Positions 15,505 through 23,066 of a stretch of DNA of 28,911 nucleotides are shown in pieces. The DNA comes from Euryarchaeota archaeon UBA128 (GTDB lineage: Archaea > Thermoplasmatota > Poseidoniia > Poseidoniales > Poseidoniaceae). Both the position numbers and the translations under genes were made by a program. The notes below the pieces were generated by a model, which was not told the origin of the DNA, ran no database searches, and worked only from the letters and a program-made list of their open reading frames with translations. Every line of letters begins with the position of its first letter. Within the stretch, counting starts at the first letter, position 1. The stretch is from positions 8,799 to 37,709 of the forward strand of contig DALZ01000092.1 of NCBI GenBank assembly GCA_002496955.1, in the 5' to 3' direction.

Positions 15505-16223
15505 TTGTGATTTTTTAGCGCCTCAGAATCGAAGAATGAGACGGCGTTAGCGGTTGCCTCCTCAAATGTAAACCAGCGAGCATCGGCAATTTCTTCAGTC
15601 AGTAAATTCATGTCTTCGACAGTTCCATTCCAACTAGCCTGATATGTGAAAGAAACAAACGACACGCCATCGTCATTAAAGATCTGTTGAGTGATAACGG
15701 GGGCGTTTTTGTTAAGTGTAATTTCAATACCCAGCTCCTCAAACGTTTCTCTGACGCAGCCTTCTGAGGGTTCTTCGTCATGGTCCATATATCCGCCAGG
15801 TAATGTCCACAGGCCTTTGAAATGCCCACGCATAACTTTGGCCATTAAAATTTTATTTTGGTCATTTTTGATAATCACTTTTGATACCAAGCGATGAATG
15901 CATCGATATATGGCTTCTCTGACAACAGGGTGGACACAGTTATCGGAGATTACACTATCTTTCCAAGCCCAGTTAGCTGGCCATTCTAATTTTGGATAAC
16001 CTTTGATAACAAAAATTTGTTTGTCTGGAAAAACGATACTCATTGTCATTTTCTCCTCATACTCTATTCCTCTTTTTGCTACCTCTTCGATGGTTGGGAA
16101 ACGCAGGGTGACACCACCTTGTTGCCTTCCTTTAATTGGTAAAAGTGGTCCGTTACCGTCTTCATCGACCAACAAAACTTTGCCGTCATGCTCAAGGTAG
16201 ACAACTGTTGAAGGATGGGTCAT
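15501..16223 (-). CDS. Nudix hydrolase with an N-terminal extension
   Basis: Hydrolyses a nucleoside diphosphate linked to another group; the substrate cannot be told from sequence. The 240 residues hold a perfect Nudix box at 144-166: G144, E150, R158, E159, E162, E163 and G165. It is preceded by GLWTLPGGY and followed by DARWFTFEEA. The first 110 residues are an extra part. Its start, VVYLEHDGKVLLVDEDGNG, resembles the first strands of a Nudix fold but has no box. The Nudix domain therefore makes up only the second half of the protein. It ends overlapping alaS tail to tail and is divergent from the ETHE1-like gene. Confidence 0.9.
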   Translation of the reverse strand: MTHPSTVVYLEHDGKVLLVDEDGNGPLLPIKGRQQGGVTLRFPTIEEVAKRGIEYEEKMTMSIVFPDKQIFVIKGYPKLEWPANWAWKDSVISDNCVHPVVREAIYRCIHRLVSKVIIKNDQNKILMAKVMRGHFKGLWTLPGGYMDHDEEPSEGCVRETFEELGIEITLNKNAPVITQQIFNDDGVSFVSFTYQASWNGTVEDMNLLTEEIADARWFTFEEATANAVSFFDSEALKNHN

Positions 16224-16309
16224 AATGTGGCTAAAAACTCATTAGGTTTAACGCTTGAGAAAAGTATACCTTCCCGAAATTGAAGTACTACTTCTTTCTA
16301 GTCCTCCCC

Positions 16310-17017
16310 ATGCAGATGCACCAACTTAATGAGTCAGGCTGGGCGAAAACCTACTTAATTTATGATGATAAGACAAAGAAATCAGCGATAATAGATCCGG
16401 TGTATGACTTCGTTGCTGATTATCTTGACAAGGTTGAGGAATTGGACTTAGAGTTGGTAATGTGTATCGCGACACACACTCATGCCGACCACATTACTGG
16501 ATGTTTCACTATTTCGGAAGCAACAAATTGTGATTATGTTATGTGGCATTCAACTCCATCATTGGGCGTCACCAAGTTTGTTGATGAGAGTTCTGTCTTA
16601 GATTTAGGAGGGGAGCAAATAAAATTCTATCACGTTCCGGGGCATACCGAGGATTCTATGTTGGTTGTAACATCGAGCCATGTATTTACTGGCGATTTCC
16701 TGTTCACTGGCGATGGCGGTGTTGGTCGCGATGATTTGCCAAGTGGTAGAATGCAATCTCATTGGGATTCTTTACAAGTGATGCATAAGTTACCGGGTCA
16801 CTTGTTGGTGTGCTCGGGTCATGAAGCACCTGGAGTTAAAATGCAAACACTAGATTGGAATAAAGAACACAACCCAGTTCTAAAGATGACTACATTTGAA
16901 GAGTATGTAAGTTGGCAGAAAAACACGACTGAGCAGTTAGGCTATGTTTCGAAAATTAAGGTTGCGTTGCCTGCAAACCTATTTGCCGAAGTACCTGATG
17001 ATGTTCCTTGGTTGTGA
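16310..17017 (+). CDS. Metallo-beta-lactamase-fold hydrolase, ETHE1-like (possible persulfide dioxygenase)
   Basis: A member of the glyoxalase II/ETHE1 branch of the MBL fold. ETHE1 enzymes oxidise glutathione or other thiol persulfides with one iron. From the ATG at 16310 it has 235 residues. Conserved motifs are THTHADHITG (H56, H58, D60, H61), VPGHTEDS (H112), FTGDFLFTGDGGVGRDD (D129) and CSGHEAPG (H171). The VGRDD block is typical of the ETHE1 group rather than true glyoxalase II. No rhodanese domain is fused. An in-frame ATG at 16280 would add ten hydrophobic residues; a TATA-like AAAGTATACC near 16262 favours the later start. Its stop abuts the convergent membrane gene. Substrate is inferred. 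Confidence 0.85.
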   Translation: MQMHQLNESGWAKTYLIYDDKTKKSAIIDPVYDFVADYLDKVEELDLELVMCIATHTHADHITGCFTISEATNCDYVMWHSTPSLGVTKFVDESSVLDLGGEQIKFYHVPGHTEDSMLVVTSSHVFTGDFLFTGDGGVGRDDLPSGRMQSHWDSLQVMHKLPGHLLVCSGHEAPGVKMQTLDWNKEHNPVLKMTTFEEYVSWQKNTTEQLGYVSKIKVALPANLFAEVPDDVPWL

Positions 17018-18169
17018 TTAATTCAGTGGATTTTTGGGAATATTACCGCTATTTTTACTACTTGGGATAGCTTGTAAGTCAGCAAAAGTAAGTTGCTTCG
17101 TTGGTGCTTCATTCATGACTGTTAGTCGCTCATCCATTGACATTTGAGCGATGAACTCGATTCTTCCTCTGGTTCGAGTTAAATCGTAAGATAGTGGTTT
17201 TAGACTTTCCACTATCTGTGACTCAAATTCGTCCTTTACTTTATTACCTCGCCACACAGAATAGCCCCAACGGTATGCAATGCCAACAATAGCTGCTCCA
17301 TACAAAAGCAACAAAACGGTTCCTGCAAAGACTACCGGGTTTCCATCGCGTGCTTGGTCAAGTAGATTTCTGCCAATCAAGAATAATAAACCAATGCCCA
17401 CAACTGGTTTCAGAATACTTTCAAGCCACTGGTCTACAGGCACCAGACGGCCTTTTGCTGGGTCAACAAATACTAGATCTGATTCAAAGGCTGTATTCAA
17501 TACACCCAAAATACCAAGCATGATAATGTATAGCCCAGATGCGATAATTAATTCCAATGCAGTAGAATCTAATTTGAAAATCCAGTGGACAATCAACCAA
17601 GCAAATAGCCCCAGAAATGCACCTTGCGGTACATAGTTGAAATGAATTACGTGATTAGAAAATTCATTGACTTTGCCGGATTTCTCGATTGAATTGCGAT
17701 GTGGTTTAGGTATGTGAATAACTTGCCAATGGAGTATTCTCTCCATCTGCTTCAAAGTGTATATCAAAACTCTTTTCCTAATAAGAAGATATTCGATAAG
17801 AATTAGTATTGGTAAACCAATGACAATAATTGGTAAGGCCATGATTACCGCGAGTGGGAAAATAATCAGTGCCGGTAATAAAAGAAAGTGTGACAAGGTC
17901 AGGGGATGAAATAGATCAGCCTCGATTAGTCTTTGCTTGGAAGGTTTAATTTTCAGACTGCGCGCCAAATCATTCAGGGTTGTTCTGAATGGTGATACCT
18001 GTCTTCCTGCATCAATAATTTGTCTAACAGAATTTCGATACTGTGATTCTTCATGACCAACTCCGATGAAAAAACTCCATGCCAACCTCATTGGCAATGC
18101 CATAACGACCGGTATGGAGAGTATTGCAGTCGCCCAAAGCAACCCAGAGACATCCAATTCCGCCGCCAT
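17018..18169 (-). CDS. Unknown polytopic membrane protein
   Basis: Not recognised. The 383 residues have about seven hydrophobic segments. They include an N-terminal helix (about 9-30), a long double-length hydrophobic stretch (about 91-128, LLLPALIIFPLAVIMALPII and on) and later helices near 180-197, 203-225, 256-270 and 279-301. Between the first and second helices is a soluble segment of about 60 residues with basic character, and the last 80 residues are soluble and charged. There are no Cys pairs or transporter motifs. It is convergent with the ETHE1-like gene with zero gap and divergent from the dehydrogenase gene by about 97 bp. Confidence 0.8.
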   Translation of the reverse strand: MAAELDVSGLLWATAILSIPVVMALPMRLAWSFFIGVGHEESQYRNSVRQIIDAGRQVSPFRTTLNDLARSLKIKPSKQRLIEADLFHPLTLSHFLLLPALIIFPLAVIMALPIIVIGLPILILIEYLLIRKRVLIYTLKQMERILHWQVIHIPKPHRNSIEKSGKVNEFSNHVIHFNYVPQGAFLGLFAWLIVHWIFKLDSTALELIIASGLYIIMLGILGVLNTAFESDLVFVDPAKGRLVPVDQWLESILKPVVGIGLLFLIGRNLLDQARDGNPVVFAGTVLLLLYGAAIVGIAYRWGYSVWRGNKVKDEFESQIVESLKPLSYDLTRTRGRIEFIAQMSMDERLTVMNEAPTKQLTFADLQAIPSSKNSGNIPKNPLN

Positions 18170-18266
18170 ACCCGCTCAAACTGTGCTGATTGTTAATCCG
18201 GTTTCAATGGTTTGCTCGTTTTCGCGTCGATGTCAAGTTTATTGACCATCAGGAATATCGAGGTCT

Positions 18267-19253
18267 ATGGCAAGGATAGCAGTCACAGACGGTCTGTCGG
18301 CTGAGGCCCAAACTCTGCTTGAAAAACGAGGCCATGAAATCGTTGTTCAATATTACCAACCTGAAGAGTTAGCAGCAGGAGTGTTAGACGATTTCGATGC
18401 TGTTATAGTCAGAAGCGCCACTAAGTTATCCGCAGAAGTTATTGCCAAATCACAGAATTTGAAAGTAATTGCTAGGGCAGGTGTTGGCGTTGATAATATC
18501 GATCTATTAGCCGCTGGGAAAGCAGGTATTCCAGTAGTCAATGCGCCGGTTGCGTCGACTCAATCAGTCGTTGAACTAACCATTGGTCACCTATTGGCAT
18601 GTGTCCGAAATATAGCGAAATCCGACCGCTCAATGCGCGATGGTAAGTGGGAAAAAAAATTGTTGAAGGGCTCCGAACTCGCTGGTAAGAATTTGGGGTT
18701 GGTTGGATTTGGTCGGATTGCCCAAAGGGTTGGTGCGGTTGCTCAAACTATTGGTATGCGAGTCCATGCATATGACCCATACTTGCCACCGAAAGTTGCC
18801 AAGAATCATAACACTAGGTTACACAAATCAGTTGACACCCTGTTTGCAAATTGCACTCACATCTCAATTCACTGTAATCTGACCGATGAAACACATCATT
18901 TGGTAAACTATGAGATGATGAAGAAAATGCCTGGAAAATCATCAGATGGTATTGCTTGTGGGAATCACATAATCAATTGTGCTCGCGGTGGTATAGTTGA
19001 CGAGGAAGGCCTGCTAAAGGCTCTCAATGATGGCATACTAGCAACTGCCGCTCTCGATGTATTTGAACATGAACCGACTCCCTCAGATTACCAATTGTGT
19101 CGTCACCCAAATTTTCACAGTACCCCGCACATAGGAGCAGCAACGATTGAAGCACAGAGGCGAGTAGGAATTGATATTGCAAAAAATGTGATGGCAGTAT
19201 TATCCAAGAAGAAGTGTGATTATGTCGTGAATAAAGATTTCCTTTCTAGATGA
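18267..19253 (+). CDS. D-3-phosphoglycerate dehydrogenase-like 2-hydroxyacid dehydrogenase (short, no ACT domain)
   Basis: NAD-dependent oxidoreductase; the likely reaction is 3-phosphoglycerate to phosphohydroxypyruvate, the first step of serine synthesis. The 328 residues contain RAGVGVDNIDL, the NAD motif GLVGFGRIAQRVG (144-156) with acceptor Asp170 (AYDPY), and catalytic Arg240 (NCARGGIVDEEG), Glu269 (FEHEP) and His288 (STPHIGAAT). It lacks the C-terminal ASB and ACT domains of the roughly 525-residue archaeal SerA, so serine feedback is not expected. An insertion of about 12 residues (GKSSDGIACGNH, 223-234) sits just before the catalytic Arg. Other 2-hydroxyacid substrates are possible. 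A TTTATTG box at 18238-18244 would give a near-leaderless mRNA. Confidence 0.88.
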   Translation: MARIAVTDGLSAEAQTLLEKRGHEIVVQYYQPEELAAGVLDDFDAVIVRSATKLSAEVIAKSQNLKVIARAGVGVDNIDLLAAGKAGIPVVNAPVASTQSVVELTIGHLLACVRNIAKSDRSMRDGKWEKKLLKGSELAGKNLGLVGFGRIAQRVGAVAQTIGMRVHAYDPYLPPKVAKNHNTRLHKSVDTLFANCTHISIHCNLTDETHHLVNYEMMKKMPGKSSDGIACGNHIINCARGGIVDEEGLLKALNDGILATAALDVFEHEPTPSDYQLCRHPNFHSTPHIGAATIEAQRRVGIDIAKNVMAVLSKKKCDYVVNKDFLSR

Positions 19254-19301
19254 TTGTAAATTCAAAAACCTTCGACATCTTGTGATAATTGAGGTGACAC
19301 G

Positions 19302-20414
19302 GTGAGCAAATCGAGAATAATTATTCATTGTGATCTAGATGCTTTCTACGCTGCTGTCGAAACATTGCATCATGGCTTTGACGAGTCAGTGCCTTTGATA
19401 ATTGGTTCAGACCCGGAAAATGGCCGTGGCAGAGGGATAGTATCTACCTGCAACTATGCAGCAAGAAAATTTGGCATTCGTTCCGCAATGGCAATTAGTG
19501 AGGCTTGGAGGCGATGCCCGGGGCCCCCATACGGTAATGGAATCTACATCCGGGGGAGTAGGGGGCTATACTCCAGAGCCTCTCGAAAGGTAATGTCTAT
19601 ATTGAAGCAACCAGCTCAATATTTTGAGCAAGCAAGCATCGACGAGGCATATCTAGATGTTACCGAATATGTCAGCGGTGATTGGGATGCAGCAGTAGCA
19701 CTGTGTCGGAGTCTACAAGAATCAATCGAGCAGAAAATAGGTCTAACAGCGTCTTTTGGAGTTGCCCAGAACCGGATTTTAGCAAAAATGGCTAGCGAAA
19801 TTAACAAGCCACGGGGTATTTTTCGAATACTCCCCGACGAGTTATCAGATTTTTTTGAAGGTAGAAATATTAGAGACGTACCAGGGATAGGCAAAAAGCG
19901 GGCCACACAATTACATGAATGGGGGATATCTACTGTTGATGAGATGTATGCACATGGAGAACTCGCCTTAGCGAGAATAACAGGAGAGAGATTTGCCGCG
20001 TGGATTACTAAAGTCTACGAGGGAAAAACTTCTTCTGAAATTAGTCCATTACGCAGTCGAAAATCAATTGGTAAAGAGCATACTTTTGATTTTGATCGGG
20101 ACAACTACCATGTCGTGTTGGAGAATCTCTTGAGCATTGTTCGACGTGTGATGAAATCGGCTCGAGAAATTGGTGTATCTGGTCGACTGGCAGAGGTAAA
20201 AATCCGCTACACAGGATTTGAGACCCACACACACGGTCGCTCTATTCCTGTATCTATGGATGATGATGAGGTGTTTGTCGGTTTAGCAGAGAAATTATTT
20301 GCTAATAATGTTCAATCAAATAAAAAGATACGGCTGATTGGGTTTAGGTTAGGTCAATTAGACACGCCTTCTACAAAACAAACCAGATTGTTATCGATTT
20401 ATGAAGAGGAGTAA
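19302..20414 (+). CDS. dinB: DNA polymerase IV (Y family)
   Basis: Translesion polymerase. The 370 residues carry the palm metal ligands D11 (HCDLDAFYAAVE) and D114-E115 (QASIDEAYLDV). The YAARKFGIRSAM fingers segment follows, then the helix-hairpin-helix (VPGIGKKRATQLHEWGI) and a little-finger domain. The C-terminus has QTRLLSIY (360-367), a degenerate PCNA-binding box (Q-x2-L-x2-I-Y), close to the end as in other archaeal family-Y polymerases. The GTG start at 19302 is chosen because a perfect SD (GAGGTGA, 19291-19297) sits 4 nt upstream. It follows the dehydrogenase gene by 48 bp and ends 3 bp from the convergent valS stop. Confidence 0.95.
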   Translation: MSKSRIIIHCDLDAFYAAVETLHHGFDESVPLIIGSDPENGRGRGIVSTCNYAARKFGIRSAMAISEAWRRCPGPPYGNGIYIRGSRGLYSRASRKVMSILKQPAQYFEQASIDEAYLDVTEYVSGDWDAAVALCRSLQESIEQKIGLTASFGVAQNRILAKMASEINKPRGIFRILPDELSDFFEGRNIRDVPGIGKKRATQLHEWGISTVDEMYAHGELALARITGERFAAWITKVYEGKTSSEISPLRSRKSIGKEHTFDFDRDNYHVVLENLLSIVRRVMKSAREIGVSGRLAEVKIRYTGFETHTHGRSIPVSMDDDEVFVGLAEKLFANNVQSNKKIRLIGFRLGQLDTPSTKQTRLLSIYEEE

Positions 20415-20417
20415 ACA

Positions 20418-22907
20418 TTATTCTAAGCTATGCATGGATGTTAAAATATCTGCAAATTCTAACAAATTTTCAGGAATGGTTATTCCGCTGATAGGTTGAT
20501 TAAGAGAGATTCCACTGGACTTTTTAGTGTTCCAAACTTCGCCGTTAAAGTTTTGCAGTTCAATTGTCTTGGATGTCAAATACTGGCTATTATGCTCATC
20601 AAATGATGCTCCAAACGGGTTTCCCGGAAAAGCATCAACATCAACGGCAGACTTGTGGTATATCGTTTGAGAGATGTGGTGGGTAAAGAATGGACATACG
20701 GGGCTAAACGCACTCATAAAGTCCCTTACTATTCTGTGCAAGGTCCAAGCAGCCATCTTATCACCGTCATACAAACGAGACTTTACCATCTCTAAGTAAT
20801 GACTTGGCAGCACACCTGTGGCAAAACTCTTCATTGCTTGTGTTGCGGTGTATATGTCTAAATTAGTCCATGCGGATTTAACTTGGTTCAACACTAAATT
20901 AAATTCACACAAAATCCACTCATCTTCGACATTCAACGAATCAGGCTTATTTTCAAGATCATCCGGAACGTCAAATTGAGATGCAAATCTAGCAACATTG
21001 AACAATTTCGTCAAAACACCAAAATAGCGTTGTTCAATTTCTTCTGGGTTAATGTGAAAGTCATCGCCCACCTGAGCATCACAGGCTTTCCACAAACGAA
21101 AACACTCACTACCAATTTTGTTGGCTCTGAGATTAACAGTTTTCTCCGGACCTTTGACTTTCCATGAACCAGTACGGCCACCAGCCCCACATTCCAATAC
21201 TGAATCTGCATCAATCCCATTACCAAGAGACTTACTCATCTTCCGCCCCCACGGGTCCATACCTAACCCATCAATCCATACATGCTTGAATCCAGGCATG
21301 TCTAGTAAAAGAGCGGATTTTAGTAGAGTGTAGTATAGCCAAGTTCGGACTATCTCCTTGCCCTGAGGCCGTAATGCGGTGGGGAAGGATTTTGCAAAAA
21401 CATCAGGGTGGTTCAAGTAGCCACTGACAAATAAATTCGAGTTGGAAGAATCCATCCATGTGTCAAAGACTTTCTCTTCGCCTATTATAGTGCCAAGTTC
21501 AGGTGCCATCGTTTCGTAGGAGCCGACATCTTGTCTAGTCTTTCTGGATAATACTCGGCTTCCAGAGGGTGGTTTTTCGCGCCACGGTTGTACATAGATT
21601 CCTGAAGGAGGGACAATAATATAATTTTCATCTTCACTATACCATATTGGAATTTCTGTGTGATACCATCGACGCCTAGATATTGGCCAATCGATGCTAA
21701 TATTATCCATCCAGTCAAGAAGAAATTGTCGATTTCTGGGTGGATGAAACTCAATATCCTCAATCAGTTCACGCATCCTTCCTTGGATGTGTGTTTGTCG
21801 GACATACCACTCTTTTAACAATATAATTTCAACTGGGTTCTTGCCGCGCTCAGAAACTGGGACCTCCTGCATCCGCTCTTCGATTTTGGCCACTTTTCCT
21901 TCTTCGGACAGATAATCAATAATGGATTTCCTCGCCTCGATTACCGTCAAACCAGCCCATTGTGCGGCAATTTCTGTCATACATCCCTCGAGATTTATCG
22001 CTTGGAAAGGTTTTAGACCAAGTTCCCTGAATATTGCAACGTCATTTTGGTCCCCAAATGAACATACCATCAATACTCCGGAACCAAAATCTGACTTGAC
22101 TGATGCATGAGTCTTGATTGTAACCTTCTGCTCTCGACCTGAAACTGGTATTGGTAGGGTAATCTGTTGGCCAATCAAATGTTGGTATCTCTCATCATCA
22201 GGGTGGACGACAACAACTCCACAGGCACAAATCAATTCTGGTCTAGTTGTCGATATGATAACTTCTGTACCATCGTCTAAATTCCAAATGACATCAACAA
22301 GGTTAGTCTTTCTTTGCTTCCGTTCAACTTCTGCATCGGCTATCGTAGTCCCTTCAACTGGGTCGTAAATATTCGGTCTCAAGTCTTCAACAATCGTGCC
22401 GTTTTTGAACAGGTCGACAAATATCGATTGGGTTACCGCTCGATAATCAGGAGCATCGGTTAGGTATTCTCGATCAAAGTCACATGACAACCCCACTCTG
22501 CGTGCAGTGTTCCGCATTGCTTGAGTAAACTCCTCGATAGTTTGTTCGCACAGTTCCAAAAATTCAGCACGGTCGTAGGTCTTCATTTTCCGCTTGGTGT
22601 TTTTTTCTACGGTAAACTCGATATTGATACCATTCCTATCAACGCCCCATGGAAAGTATACCTCTTTTCCTAGTAGTCTTTGAGACCGGGCAATGACGTC
22701 AATCATTGAGTATTGAGCAACCGCTCCAATATGCCAGGTTCCGGACGGGTAAGGAGGTGGTGTGTCGATGACAAAAATTTCCTTTCCGGAGTTGGGATTA
22801 AAGGCATACCTGTTTGCATATTCAGCAGGGTCAGCAGAATGTTCAGTCTGTATTTTCTTTTCAAGGTCAACGGACCAGCGCTTTTCGTTCAATCTTGGAG
22901 TTGGCAT
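20418..22907 (-). CDS. valS: Valyl-tRNA synthetase (archaeal type)
   Basis: Class I synthetase that charges tRNA-Val and edits Thr. From the ATG at 22907 it has 829 residues. The active-site signatures are PPPYPSGTWHIGAV (H59-A62, HIGA instead of HIGH) and GRKMSKSLGNG (near 553-563). The editing domain has ISTTRPELICACGVVVVHPD. The block FDTWMDSSNSNLFVSGYL plus ALRPQGKEIVRTWLYYT identifies ValRS rather than IleRS or LeuRS. After KMSKS there is an extended segment ending in KIGSECFRLWKACDAQVGDD. An upstream ATG at 22940 would add 11 residues. It is divergent from the exporter gene. Confidence 0.95.
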   Translation of the reverse strand: MPTPRLNEKRWSVDLEKKIQTEHSADPAEYANRYAFNPNSGKEIFVIDTPPPYPSGTWHIGAVAQYSMIDVIARSQRLLGKEVYFPWGVDRNGINIEFTVEKNTKRKMKTYDRAEFLELCEQTIEEFTQAMRNTARRVGLSCDFDREYLTDAPDYRAVTQSIFVDLFKNGTIVEDLRPNIYDPVEGTTIADAEVERKQRKTNLVDVIWNLDDGTEVIISTTRPELICACGVVVVHPDDERYQHLIGQQITLPIPVSGREQKVTIKTHASVKSDFGSGVLMVCSFGDQNDVAIFRELGLKPFQAINLEGCMTEIAAQWAGLTVIEARKSIIDYLSEEGKVAKIEERMQEVPVSERGKNPVEIILLKEWYVRQTHIQGRMRELIEDIEFHPPRNRQFLLDWMDNISIDWPISRRRWYHTEIPIWYSEDENYIIVPPSGIYVQPWREKPPSGSRVLSRKTRQDVGSYETMAPELGTIIGEEKVFDTWMDSSNSNLFVSGYLNHPDVFAKSFPTALRPQGKEIVRTWLYYTLLKSALLLDMPGFKHVWIDGLGMDPWGRKMSKSLGNGIDADSVLECGAGGRTGSWKVKGPEKTVNLRANKIGSECFRLWKACDAQVGDDFHINPEEIEQRYFGVLTKLFNVARFASQFDVPDDLENKPDSLNVEDEWILCEFNLVLNQVKSAWTNLDIYTATQAMKSFATGVLPSHYLEMVKSRLYDGDKMAAWTLHRIVRDFMSAFSPVCPFFTHHISQTIYHKSAVDVDAFPGNPFGASFDEHNSQYLTSKTIELQNFNGEVWNTKKSSGISLNQPISGITIPENLLEFADILTSMHSLE

Positions 22908-23066
22908 TTGCCTCACCGGCCCCCCACTAGTTAACAGCACGGGTCCGGCTTGCCCACTACTTCAAAGATATCAAACCAACGCATTGAGGTTATTTTTTAA
23001 ATCAATGACAATCATTATGTCGGTAAACATTTCAAGCGGAGACTCGTAGGCCATGCGGGGAAGGCT

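Noticed and set aside
22722..22733. HIGA in place of HIGH in ValRS as a sign of a defective enzyme
   Set aside because: Several archaeal ValRS proteins vary the last residue of this motif, and the KMSKS, editing and anticodon-binding parts are intact. Most likely a lineage trait.
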